From the NCBI RefSeq assembly GCF_009663145.1, contig NZ_VKHR01000013.1, forward strand, positions 1-64,000: DNA of 64,000 nt, read 5' to 3'. This stretch comes from Shewanella sp. TC10. Lineage in GTDB: Bacteria; Pseudomonadota; Gammaproteobacteria; Enterobacterales; Shewanellaceae. The notes below the pieces were generated by a model. That model ran no database searches, had not been told where the DNA came from, and worked only from the letters and a program-made list of their open reading frames with translations. This document shows positions 46,352-55,191 of the stretch, one piece after another (positions within the stretch are counted from its first letter, which is position 1; each line of letters starts with the position of its first letter). The translations under genes and the position numbers were made by a program.

Positions 46352-47263
46352 TTAACTAATCGGGTTAACACTGGCAAGAATATGATCTGACAAAGCTTGG
46401 CCTTGCAACTGACTGTTAGTGCGGATACGGTGCTCGGCCACGCAATGAAATACGGCTTGAATATCCTCTGGCACCACATAATTACGATGATGTAAAAACG
46501 CCCAGGCTTTAGCTGCATCTAACAGTGCGATACTGGCTCTAGGTGATAAACCGTTGCCGTCTGCTTGTTCACGAGAAAATTGTGCGAGATTAATAAGGTA
46601 CTTAAGCACAGCATCTGATGCGCTAACTTTTTGTACTTGGTTTTGTATGCTGATGAGTTCTGACGGCGTAAAACATTGCGATAGTGGCTCGGTAACACTT
46701 CGAGTGGTTAACCCTTTCAGCATTTCAAGCTCAGCTTGTTCATTTGGGTAGCCAATAGATATTCTCATCATAAATCGATCGAGTTGCGATTCAGGCAAAG
46801 GGAAAGTGCCTGATTGTTCTATAGGGTTTTGAGTGGCAATAACAAAAAAGGGTTTTGGGAGCGGGTGTGTCGTGCTGTCTAAGGTAATTTGGCGCTCGGC
46901 CATCGCTTCGAGAAGTGCACTTTGGGTTTTAGGGCTAGCTCGGTTAATTTCATCGGCTAACAACATCTGATTGAAAATAGGCCCAGGATGAAAGGTAAAT
47001 GCTTGCTGTTCTTGTTGGTAAATGGATACGCCAAGAATGTCGGCAGGTAACATGTCACTGGTAAATTGAATCCGTTGGTAGCTCATGCCTAATGAAGTGG
47101 CTAACGCTTGAGATAAACTGGTTTTCCCCATGCCTGGTAAGTCTTCAATCAATAAATGACCTTTTGCTAAAATACAGGCCACAGCAAGTTTAATTTGCTC
47201 AGGTTTACCCAGTAATACACTTTCTAATTGCGATAATAATTGTTTTAGTTTTGACGCTGGCAC
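46352..47263 (-). CDS. MoxR-family AAA+ ATPase
   Basis: A 303-residue cytoplasmic ATPase. Walker A region EDLPGMGKTSL (~40-50), Walker B LLADEINRASPKTQSALLEAM (~101-121), sensor 1 FVIATQNPIEQSGTFPLPESQLDRF, and sensor 2 in LSPRASIALLDAAKA. The start codon is GTG at 47263, six bases after GGAG. As first gene of the operon it probably remodels or activates the DUF58/transglutaminase products. Confidence 0.93.
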   Translation of the reverse strand: MPASKLKQLLSQLESVLLGKPEQIKLAVACILAKGHLLIEDLPGMGKTSLSQALATSLGMSYQRIQFTSDMLPADILGVSIYQQEQQAFTFHPGPIFNQMLLADEINRASPKTQSALLEAMAERQITLDSTTHPLPKPFFVIATQNPIEQSGTFPLPESQLDRFMMRISIGYPNEQAELEMLKGLTTRSVTEPLSQCFTPSELISIQNQVQKVSASDAVLKYLINLAQFSREQADGNGLSPRASIALLDAAKAWAFLHHRNYVVPEDIQAVFHCVAEHRIRTNSQLQGQALSDHILASVNPIS

Positions 47264-47416
47264 TCAGGACTCCGTTAGTTAACAAGCAAATATGTTATAC
47301 CTGTTAACAAATACACCGAACCTATAACGTTACCTTGTCAGTAATTAGAAGGAAAGCACTTAACGAGATTAAGCTGTAAAAGTTTATTTGATCTTTATAT
47401 AAAGCCCGTCAGCTAT

Positions 47417-49366
47417 TTAATACAAGAAGTTAAGCTCTTTTTTACTGAACATGCTGATATCAGGACTATGAGATTGTTGATAAATCAAACGGTAGCTTAA
47501 TACAGCTTGGACGTATTCACGGGTTTCTTTATAGGGAATGGTTTCAATAAAGCTCATGACATCTAATTTTCCGTCAGATTCTTTTAGCCAACGTTTAACT
47601 CGGTGAGGCCCCGCATTGTATGCCGCCGAAGCCAATACGCGGTTATTATCGAACTGCTTTAATAACTCACCATAATAAGCACTGCCAAGCTGTACGTTAT
47701 AGTCAACTTTATATAAGTCGTTTTTTCGCTTAAATGTGAGCTTGTTTTTACGAGCTGTTTCTTTGGCCGTTGCAGGCATCAGTTGCATCAAGCCGCGAGC
47801 ACCCACACCCGATGTCGCGTATGGATAAAATGCGCTTTCACGCCTTGCTATCGCGCGTATCTCATCGATATTGACTTTATATTTTTTACTGGCCTTTTCA
47901 AACTCTTTTTGGGCTGCTGGAGGAAAGCGTAATTTTAGGCTATTCCATTGTTTAGCTTGAATACTGGCCTCTACACTGTAATCAAACCAACCTTGCTTAA
48001 GGGCATATAGCCCATACTCAGCGCGCATTGGATTTGATTGCCTGCGTAGCATGTGAACCCATTCATTACGGGCATCACGGGTTTTGTCCATTGCAATAAG
48101 CTCAATAATTCTGGCCATTGCTGGGTCATCGTTCAGCCTTGCTGCAAGCGCGGGGTTTGATTGTAAATTATCATCGTTCATAGCAAGTGGCGCTTTGATG
48201 GTTTGCGCGGTATGAAAACCGTAAAAGTTACGTGCCTGACTGAGTTGTTTAGAGATTTGTTCAGATTGAAGCTTATCGGCATCAGTTTTAGCATTCTCGC
48301 TCAGATAACGTGCTTGCCAATATTGCCAGCGAGAGTCGTCAATCACATCGTCACTGAGTAAAGCAAGGTAATGTTTTATGGTGTCAGTATCTTGCTCACT
48401 AATGGCCCAACGAAGTCTTATTTGAAATAAATCATCAGAGTCTAGAGTGGGTAAACTCGCGTCAATGTGTTCAAGTAAATCCGCTTCTTTATAGATAAGC
48501 GCTCGGCGGACAATGTAGCGGTTTAACTGCTGTCCTTTAATGGCGTTAAATCGATTGGCTTTGTCGTATTTTTTGTAAAGCTTAACTGCTTGCTTGAGGT
48601 CTTTTCGGGCAAGTTTTCTGAGGCCAACCGTGACGATGTCACCTACCATGGGTGATTTAGAGGAAAATTTGCGGGTATGACGCAAGCTATTTGGATCGCG
48701 ATATACTGAAATGAGCAGCTCAGCTTCAGCTTTATTCTTGGTTATTTTTCTTGCTAAATACTGGGTGAGCCCGTACTGACTTTCATTAAAACTTAACAGC
48801 ATCCTTGACCAAATCAATGATTGAGAGCGTTTTCCTGCTTTAGTCCATTCGCTGAAAAGTACGTCACACTCTTTGGGGCGTGAACGACCATACTGCCATA
48901 ATCTTTCTGCGCCATCGAAGGCCACTTTTGAATTACCTTGGGATAGCTGCGCTCTAAAATAATAGCATTGCAAGGCGGTATCATTGGGTGTGTTAGGTGA
49001 GATTGCTAGAAAGTTTTTCCATTGTTTACGCTTGCCTGCATTTTTTAAATAGCGGTATCGCAAGTTGTTATATAGCGGTGTAGCATTGAAAGCTTCGATA
49101 GCAGTATGTGCTTGCTCACCATTAAGTTTTAAGATGCTGGCACCTTTTTCATGGTAATCAAGATAGACGTTAAGCGGGTAGTCCCCAAGCTTTGTACGTA
49201 ACTTGTTATAGGTTTTCATTTGTCTTTTATCCAGTGCTTTTCGAGCATCCAGATATAATTGCTGATCAGCGCTATAACTAATCTCTTTAGCGATAGCACG
49301 ATGACTCAAGCCTTGCATTAAAAGCAAGGCGAGGGTGACCAATGAAAAATACACCATGTTACGCAT
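47417..49366 (-). CDS. slt: soluble lytic murein transglycosylase Slt
   Basis: A 649-residue periplasmic peptidoglycan-cleaving enzyme. It has a signal peptide (~1-26, cleaved near AIA), a long alpha-superhelical doughnut region (~30-480), and the C-terminal lysozyme-like SLT domain (~495-630). The catalytic Glu510 lies in ARRESAF, followed by GARGLMQLMPATA and AAYNAGPHRVKRWL. It forms 1,6-anhydromuropeptides during wall turnover. Stand-alone gene; the 275 bp upstream hold its promoter region, with no distinct feature seen. Confidence 0.95.
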   Translation of the reverse strand: MRNMVYFSLVTLALLLMQGLSHRAIAKEISYSADQQLYLDARKALDKRQMKTYNKLRTKLGDYPLNVYLDYHEKGASILKLNGEQAHTAIEAFNATPLYNNLRYRYLKNAGKRKQWKNFLAISPNTPNDTALQCYYFRAQLSQGNSKVAFDGAERLWQYGRSRPKECDVLFSEWTKAGKRSQSLIWSRMLLSFNESQYGLTQYLARKITKNKAEAELLISVYRDPNSLRHTRKFSSKSPMVGDIVTVGLRKLARKDLKQAVKLYKKYDKANRFNAIKGQQLNRYIVRRALIYKEADLLEHIDASLPTLDSDDLFQIRLRWAISEQDTDTIKHYLALLSDDVIDDSRWQYWQARYLSENAKTDADKLQSEQISKQLSQARNFYGFHTAQTIKAPLAMNDDNLQSNPALAARLNDDPAMARIIELIAMDKTRDARNEWVHMLRRQSNPMRAEYGLYALKQGWFDYSVEASIQAKQWNSLKLRFPPAAQKEFEKASKKYKVNIDEIRAIARRESAFYPYATSGVGARGLMQLMPATAKETARKNKLTFKRKNDLYKVDYNVQLGSAYYGELLKQFDNNRVLASAAYNAGPHRVKRWLKESDGKLDVMSFIETIPYKETREYVQAVLSYRLIYQQSHSPDISMFSKKELNFLY

Positions 49367-49641
49367 AATAATGAGACCTCCGCCTCAGTACGACTTCGTT
49401 GCGAAAACTTAACTTGAGTAAGGTTTTTGCCGAACTCAGCAGTGTTGTAATTTATATCTTGTGGTTAAACGGGTCTAACTCAACATAATATAAGTCAATT
49501 AATTCCACCTGAATTAATTTAATATAAAAACGCTCGATAAACTCATTAATAAATCAACTCAACCAAAATAATAGTGCAAATAGCCATTTATGCGCTGTTA
49601 ATTTTGGTTCATTTTAAGCTCATTTGGTTACTTATAATTGA

Positions 49642-51123
49642 TTAGTGCTCTTTTGAGTCATCTAATGCTTTGTTGATAAGTTGCGGGTCTAAGTTTTTGC
49701 TGGTTTCCACGCCTAGTTTTTGCATGTTATGAGCCTGTCTTATCAGGTTACCTTTACCCTGTGACAGTTTGCTCATTGCTTGCTGATATGTTTTATCAGC
49801 TGTTTCTAGTGCTCTGCCTAATTTATCCATATCTTCAACATAGCCACACAGTTTGTCATAAATTTTAGCCGCTTGAGCAGCAATGCTTTGGGCGTTTTGA
49901 TTTTGATATTCGTAGCGCCAAATATTATTAATGGTGCGCAGTGCGACCAATAAGTTGGTTGGGCTGACTAACATAATATTATGATCGAGAGCAAAACTGA
50001 CTAAAGCTGGGTCAGATTCAAGTGCGAGTAAAAAAGCAGGCTCAATTGGGATAAACATCAACACATAATCGAGACTCTTTAGACCATGTAACTTGTGATA
50101 ATCTTTGTGGCTTAAACCTTTAATGTGTTGTCGAATAGACAATGCTAATTCTTTAATGGCCTGCTGCTGCACGATTTCATCGTCGCTATTAAAAAAGCGC
50201 TCGTATGCCACTAGTGACATTTTTGCATCGATAACCACATCTTTTTGCTCAGGAAGGTGAACAATCACGTCTGGCTTAAAGCGTTTACCTTGTTCATCTT
50301 TTAAATCTTGCTGAGTATCGTATTCATGACCTTCTCGCAGGCCACTTTCTTGCAATACTCGCTCTAGGATAACTTCGCCCCAATTACCTTGTTGCTTATT
50401 ATCACCTTTAAGGGCTTTGGTTAAGTTAATCGCATCTTGGCTCATCTTAAGATTAAGGTCTTTAAGATGGTCAAGCTGGTGTTTTAATGCGCTACGCTCA
50501 GTTTGCTCTTGAGTATAGGATTCGCGTATTTGCTGTCTAAATCCTTCTAGTTGCTGCTTAAGCGGACCAAGGACGCCATCTATTTGAGTGACGTTTTGCT
50601 GCTTAAAGTTTTCACTTCGTTCTTCAAAAATGCGGTTAGCCAAGTTTTCAAATTGCAGTTTTAATCTTTCTTCTGCACTTTCAAGCAATGCAATTTTATC
50701 ATTGAGCGCTGCTTTTTCAGTATTTGCTTGAGCTTGAATACTTTGCTGCATGGCGTTAGATTTTGATAGGGCCAGTTGAGTTTCCATAAACTTACGCTGG
50801 CCGTCAGCTAAGGTTTGCTCTAATTGAGGAATACGCTCGGCTTGAGCTTCTAATTTGGATAACTGAGCAATGAGTAATTCAGCTCTTTCGCGGGTCTTAA
50901 GCAACGCGTCTTCTTTCTCATCAATTTGCTGTTGTAATAGGGCTTGTTTGATCTCTAAGTCAGATTGTAATTGACTCATTTCATCAGCAATTTTGTCTCT
51001 GTGTTGTTCCCAGCGCTGACGGGTTAATCTTTGGTTAAGTAAGGCGCCAATCAGTAAGCCTAGAAAGGCTGCAGCGGATAATGCGATGATTTCGGCGATA
51101 GATAAAGAAGTGGGAAGCGTCAT
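49642..51123 (-). CDS. rmuC: DNA recombination protein RmuC
   Basis: About 493 residues. One N-terminal membrane helix (IIALSAAAFLGLLIGALL) is followed by a long coiled coil (~35-190) and the RmuC nuclease-like domain, with KPDVIVHLPEQKDVVIDAKMSLVAYERFF and the end-on DYVLMFIPIEPAFL. RmuC limits recombination at inverted repeats in E. coli. The start is placed at ATG 51123, which puts the membrane helix at the N-terminus; an open extension to 51228 is basic and lacks family features. It is divergent from msrP. Confidence 0.92.
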   Translation of the reverse strand: MTLPTSLSIAEIIALSAAAFLGLLIGALLNQRLTRQRWEQHRDKIADEMSQLQSDLEIKQALLQQQIDEKEDALLKTRERAELLIAQLSKLEAQAERIPQLEQTLADGQRKFMETQLALSKSNAMQQSIQAQANTEKAALNDKIALLESAEERLKLQFENLANRIFEERSENFKQQNVTQIDGVLGPLKQQLEGFRQQIRESYTQEQTERSALKHQLDHLKDLNLKMSQDAINLTKALKGDNKQQGNWGEVILERVLQESGLREGHEYDTQQDLKDEQGKRFKPDVIVHLPEQKDVVIDAKMSLVAYERFFNSDDEIVQQQAIKELALSIRQHIKGLSHKDYHKLHGLKSLDYVLMFIPIEPAFLLALESDPALVSFALDHNIMLVSPTNLLVALRTINNIWRYEYQNQNAQSIAAQAAKIYDKLCGYVEDMDKLGRALETADKTYQQAMSKLSQGKGNLIRQAHNMQKLGVETSKNLDPQLINKALDDSKEH

Positions 51124-51323
51124 GATTTCGACCTGCTGAAAATGATGCTTAAGATTCTCATGCCACTTGTGCAGGCGCAAGGGAGTAAAAGGGGATTTAA
51201 TACTTAAGCGCTTAATTAATAAACTCAAAAGCTAAACTTTTTGAAATTTATATCCGTATTAAACTGTCTTATAGTTTATCGAAGCGGTTAATTTTGTTCT
51301 AAGTGAGCAGCAAGGAGTGATTC

Positions 51324-52358
51324 ATGGTATCTAAAAAAGGCTTTACTAAAGGGATTATCAATAAACCGTCATGGTCACTCAAAGACAATGAGGTGACCCC
51401 CGAAAGTGTATTCAGCGACAGACGTAACATTGTTAAAGCACTCGGATTAGGGGCATTAGGTGCCAGTTTACCTGGTCAAGTTCAAGCGGGTTTATTTGAT
51501 TTATTTGGAAGTGAAGAAAAGCCAGCATTTGCTGTTCAAGGCCTTGATTACAGTAAGCCAAGTCAATTTCAGATTAGTGACCGCTTAACTCCTGAGGATA
51601 AAATTACTCGCCATAACAATTTCTACGAATTTGGTACCAGCAAACAAGACCCATTTGAAAATGCCCAGCAGTTTCAAGTTAATCCGTGGGAATTAAGAAT
51701 TGAAGGGTTAGTAGACAAGCCTTTGACTCTTGATTTAAATGATTTAACGACCAAGTTTGATCTTGAAGAACGTGTATACCGCTTACGCTGTGTTGAAGCT
51801 TGGTCAATGGTTGTGCCTTGGATTGGTTTCTCATTAGCAGAGCTATTAACAATGGCTGGAGTTTCTAATAAGGCAACCCATGTTGCTTTTGAAACCTTAT
51901 TTGATCCTGACCAAATGCCTGGGCAAAAAAACCGTTTAATGGGCGGAGGTATTCATTATCCTTATGTTGAAGGCTTAACCATTAATGAAGCGATGAATGA
52001 GCTACCATTTTTAGCGGTTGGCCTCTACGGTAAAACTTTACCACCACAAAACGGTGCTCCAGTCAGGTTGGTATTACCGTGGAAATACGGTTTTAAAAGC
52101 ATTAAATCTGTGGTTAAAATTCGAGTGACAGACAAGCAGCCACCAACCAGCTGGAATCAATTAGCACCCCATGAGTATGGTTTTTATGCCAACGTCAATC
52201 CGCAGGTGGATCATCCAAGATGGTCTCAGGCATCTGAGCGAAGCATTGGCGAGGGTGGCTTATTTTCGGCTAAACGAATTCCTACCCAGATGTTTAATGG
52301 CTATGGAGAGCAGGTGGCGGATTTATATAAAAACCTAGATTTAAGGAAGTACTATTGA
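51324..52358 (+). CDS. msrP: protein-methionine-sulfoxide reductase catalytic subunit MsrP
   Basis: A 344-residue Tat-exported molybdopterin enzyme (YedY) that repairs oxidised methionine in periplasmic proteins. The Tat motif is [13 protein letters not shown] (~31-43). The Mo-ligand is Cys156 in [15 protein letters not shown]. Further family blocks are [16 protein letters not shown] and [23 protein letters not shown] lies before the ATG. Its TGA overlaps the TTG start of msrQ (TTGA). Confidence 0.95.
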   Translation: MVSKKGFTKGIINKPSWSLKDNEVTPESVFSDRRNIVKALGLGALGASLPGQVQAGLFDLFGSEEKPAFAVQGLDYSKPSQFQISDRLTPEDKITRHNNFYEFGTSKQDPFENAQQFQVNPWELRIEGLVDKPLTLDLNDLTTKFDLEERVYRLRCVEAWSMVVPWIGFSLAELLTMAGVSNKATHVAFETLFDPDQMPGQKNRLMGGGIHYPYVEGLTINEAMNELPFLAVGLYGKTLPPQNGAPVRLVLPWKYGFKSIKSVVKIRVTDKQPPTSWNQLAPHEYGFYANVNPQVDHPRWSQASERSIGEGGLFSAKRIPTQMFNGYGEQVADLYKNLDLRKYY

Positions 52359-52963
52359 AGCGCTTAACACCTAGAGGTTTATTCTGGCTTAAAGGCTTAT
52401 TACATTTAAGTTTTTTGAGCCCGATTATTTACTTAGTCGCAATGGTATTGACTGATAACGCCGGTGGCGATCCCGTGCAATATATTATTCATTATACGGG
52501 CATGGGGGCGATTAATGCATTAGTGGTGACGCTACTGATATCCCCAATAGCAAAACGATTTAAGCAAGGTTTGTTGTTGCAAACGAGAAGGCTAGTCGGT
52601 TTATATGTATTTGCTTATGCTAGCCTGCATATCGCCGCTTTTATCAGTTTAGACTTACTGTTTGCCTGGGGATTCTTATTTGAGGAAATTATTAAAAGGC
52701 CTTATATATTAGTCGGCGCAGCAAGCTTTATTATTGCTAGCTTATTGGCATTAACTTCTTTTCAAGCGGTTAAGCGTAAGATGGGTAAGGGATGGCAGTC
52801 ATTACATAATTGGATTTATTTAATGGCATTGTTAGCTCCTGTACACTTTTATTGGTCGGTTAAATCTGAAATTATCGAACCAAGCATCTATATTGGCGTG
52901 TTCGTTTTGTTACTTTGGTTTAGAAGAAAGGCCATCAAGCAGTGGTTGTTTAAATCTGCATAA
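52355..52963 (+). CDS. msrQ: heme-binding membrane subunit MsrQ
   Basis: A 202-residue YedZ-type ferric-reductase-like protein with about six helices. Conserved His residues occur in [14 protein letters not shown] and [20 protein letters not shown], the expected heme b ligands. It delivers electrons from the quinone pool or flavin reductase to MsrP. The start is TTG, with AAGGAAG upstream, and overlaps msrP by four bases. Confidence 0.94.
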   Translation: MKRLTPRGLFWLKGLLHLSFLSPIIYLVAMVLTDNAGGDPVQYIIHYTGMGAINALVVTLLISPIAKRFKQGLLLQTRRLVGLYVFAYASLHIAAFISLDLLFAWGFLFEEIIKRPYILVGAASFIIASLLALTSFQAVKRKMGKGWQSLHNWIYLMALLAPVHFYWSVKSEIIEPSIYIGVFVLLLWFRRKAIKQWLFKSA

Positions 52964-53236
52964 CTGTGTCAATTATTGATAATCGCCGCTAATACAGATT
53001 GTTATACTTTTACCTGGCGCCGATACGTTGATTTGTTTTTTGTTATCAATAAGTGGTTGGCTCAACCGCTTCTTTTTGCTCACTTTAACTTTGTGTCATA
53101 TCTTTGTTATTTTTAGCTTTTCCTGAGAGATTATCTTTTTCAAAGCTGCAAGCCTTTGATATATTGCGCGGCGCTGGAATAACCAGTCTTATTTGGAAAT
53201 GACAATGAAAACGACCGATTATCCTCCTAGTAGAAA

Positions 53237-53333
53237 GGGAGAAAAATAAACTACTGTCGGCCTGTCAATTATTGTCTAGCCCTGCAGCGGCTCAGATTGC
53301 ATTTCACTACTCTGTTATTTTTATTTTTCTCCC
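53237..53333 (+). ncRNA. structured leader upstream of mgtE (unclassified)
   Basis: A perfect 14-bp helix pairs GGGAGAAAAATAAA (53237-53250) with TTTATTTTTCTCCC (53320-53333), enclosing 69 bases that hold a smaller stem AGCC-CTGCAGC-GGCT. It lies 132 bp before the mgtE ATG, in a 502-bp gene-free stretch (52964-53465). I could not match the conserved core of the M-box riboswitch. A role in Mg2+ control is inference from position. The rest of the gap shows no gene. Confidence 0.5.
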
Positions 53334-53465
53334 AATTCTCTACCCAACAACACAATACATTTGTATTCAAAAATGATTAGCGCACTCATTTAATGATAGC
53401 TGATTAATAAAACCTGCCGCATTTATACTTGGTCGGTTAAGCTTTGCAAGATAGAGAGAGATCCC

Positions 53466-54311
53466 ATGAAGCTAATGAATAAAGCTTTAGCTTATGATTC
53501 TATTCCTGAAACGGATAAAGAATTCATCACAACCAAAGAAGTGTTTCATCAATACACTCAAGATAAACAAGTCGCATTATTAACGTCAATGCCTATCGAA
53601 GATGCAGTCATTATTCTCGGTGAGTGCTCAGTTGTTCATGTCCAAAAATTGATCGCGGAATTAGACATCATTGGCGAAGATGTTAGAGCAAGACACTTTG
53701 CACATCAGTTGGGGATTATTCTTTCAGAAGTTGAGCCTCATAAAGGATATTTAAATACGGGGGTTTTGGCACACGTACAACAAAGAATAGGTTGGATTAT
53801 CGGTTTAGCCTTGTTAGGTATTGTATCTGGTTTAATTATTGCCAGTTACGAAGATACGCTTAGCCAGTTAATGTTATTGGCTATTTATATGCCAGTGATT
53901 GCTGCTGCCGGCGGTAATACCGGGGCTCAAGCCGCTACGTTAGTCATTAGAGCGTTAGCCACCGGAGAACTTAAGAAGCGTCAGTGGTTATCTGTTTTGT
54001 GGAAAGAGGCAAGGGTTGCATTAATTATTGGCTTCGTGATTGCGCTAGTTATTATTGGTAGGATTTTGTTTTTCAGTGATGGTATGTCTACAGGTGGTTT
54101 TAATCTAGAGCTTATCGCCTGCGCGGTAGCGGCTGCATTATTCATTCAAATTACGATATCTACGACTCTGGGGGGCGTGTTGCCCATTATCGCCAGAGCC
54201 TGCAAATTAGATCCCGCGGTACTGGTAAGCCCGTTATTAGCCTCAATTGTTGATATTTCAGGTATGTGGATTTACTTCAGTATTGTGAATACCTTTTTAG
54301 GGATAAGTTAG
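53466..54311 (+). CDS. mgtE: MgtE-type Mg2+ transporter lacking CBS domains
   Basis: A 281-residue protein, well short of the usual ~450. The five-helix MgtE channel domain (~110-281) is intact: YMPVIAAAGGNTGAQAATLVIRALATGE (~139-166), GGVLPIIARACKLDPAVLVSPLLASIVDISG with the pore Asp in VDISG, and the last helix. The N-terminal ~100 residues look like a reduced MgtE N-domain. The Mg2+-sensing CBS pair is absent, so the usual gating by cytosolic Mg2+ is probably missing. Such short forms are known in the family. No frameshift is evident. Confidence 0.9.
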   Translation: MKLMNKALAYDSIPETDKEFITTKEVFHQYTQDKQVALLTSMPIEDAVIILGECSVVHVQKLIAELDIIGEDVRARHFAHQLGIILSEVEPHKGYLNTGVLAHVQQRIGWIIGLALLGIVSGLIIASYEDTLSQLMLLAIYMPVIAAAGGNTGAQAATLVIRALATGELKKRQWLSVLWKEARVALIIGFVIALVIIGRILFFSDGMSTGGFNLELIACAVAAALFIQITISTTLGGVLPIIARACKLDPAVLVSPLLASIVDISGMWIYFSIVNTFLGIS

Positions 54312-54347
54312 CTAGAGCGCAGAATTTATCACTGTGAGATAAACATC

Positions 54348-54376
54348 AAAAAGCCGAGTTTAACTCGGCTTTTTTG
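54348..54376. terminator. bidirectional terminator after mgtE
   Basis: Stem AAAAAGCCGAG (54348-54358) with CTCGGCTTTTT (54364-54374), five-base loop. It lies between convergent genes and has A- and T-runs on its two sides. Confidence 0.9.
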
Positions 54377-54401
54377 TGTAATTTTATTGGCCATGATCTG
54401 G

Positions 54402-54749
54402 TTATCTGAATAAGCAGTTTTTATCTCTTGGTGGATTAACCAAGCCATTCATACAATAACTGGCGAAAAAACTAAATAGAATGACACTTCCCATGATGGT
54501 TGCTAATAAATACCAAGGCTCATGCATAGTGATCCTTAAGTCAATATATTGATAAGTTGCTGGGCCCCATACGGTTACTGTCGCCAATATCAATCCCATT
54601 TGAATCACGCGTGTGATCAAATTATTTTTAAGGAGCAGAAGTATAGGAAGCATTACGCAGGTGATGGCCAGTGGCATTTGGCCAAATCGTAAAAAATGAG
54701 CACCTAGCAGTACGTAAGCCATAGAAATAAGAATAATACGCCACCACAT
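54402..54749 (-). CDS. small membrane protein of unknown function
   Basis: A 115-residue protein with about four hydrophobic helices (~5-20, ~27-40, ~46-62, ~84-100), a positively charged end (PPRDKNCLFR), and no recognised motif. Upstream AAGGAAG (minus strand) supports the ATG at 54749. It stands alone between mgtE and tRNA-Pro. Confidence 0.6.
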   Translation of the reverse strand: MWWRIILISMAYVLLGAHFLRFGQMPLAITCVMLPILLLLKNNLITRVIQMGLILATVTVWGPATYQYIDLRITMHEPWYLLATIMGSVILFSFFASYCMNGLVNPPRDKNCLFR

Positions 54750-55006
54750 TGTTACCTTCCTTCAACCCATTTAGCTGTCATTCATGTATTTAAGATGCAG
54801 CAATATAGCGTATTGAGGAGTTATGGTTCTATTGCATATCTCACATAAGTTGATTTTTGTTTGGTCTTTAAGTGATAGAGATCAAAAACTGAAAAGTTGA
54901 AAAATGAACGAAAGCTATATAGTTAAATTAAGATTAGAAAGAATTGAACAATAAGAGTGATAGAGCGGCATGAGCAGAAAAGGGTTAATCAATGGGAAAT
55001 AAGAAT

Positions 55007-55083
55007 TGGTCGGGATAACAGGATTTGAACCTGTGATCTCTTGTCCCCCAGACAAGCGCCTTACCGGACTAGGCCATATCCCG
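55007..55083 (-). tRNA. tRNA-Pro (anticodon GGG)
   Basis: Seventy-seven bases that fold as a standard cloverleaf. The acceptor stem is CGGGATA with TATCCCG, the D-stem GCCT/AGGC, the anticodon arm CTTGT-CTGGGGG-ACAAG (anticodon GGG), and the T-arm ACAGG-TTCAAAT-CCTGT. The 3' CCA is encoded (55007-55009). No integrase or att-like duplication is visible next to it. Confidence 0.95.
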
Positions 55084-55191
55084 AGCAGAATCTTACGCTG
55101 CATAGACTAACAATAAGGTATTTTTCAGGCAATAGATTTACTGAAAAACACCTTCATTTGATTGTTATTTAAACATTAATTGCAGTTGCCG

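Noticed and set aside
53110..53140. TPP riboswitch (CTGAGA motif) or M-box before mgtE
   Set aside because: CTGAGAGA occurs alone, without the other conserved TPP elements, and the M-box core sequences could not be found.
53466..54311. mgtE as a frameshifted pseudogene
   Set aside because: The frame is intact from start to stop with a complete channel domain, and CBS-less MgtE proteins are known.
55007..55103. tRNA-Pro as an integration site of a genomic island, and the minus-strand ORF over it
   Set aside because: No integrase or duplicated 3' tRNA end is visible in the window, and neighbours are core genes. The ORF is a chance reading through the tRNA.
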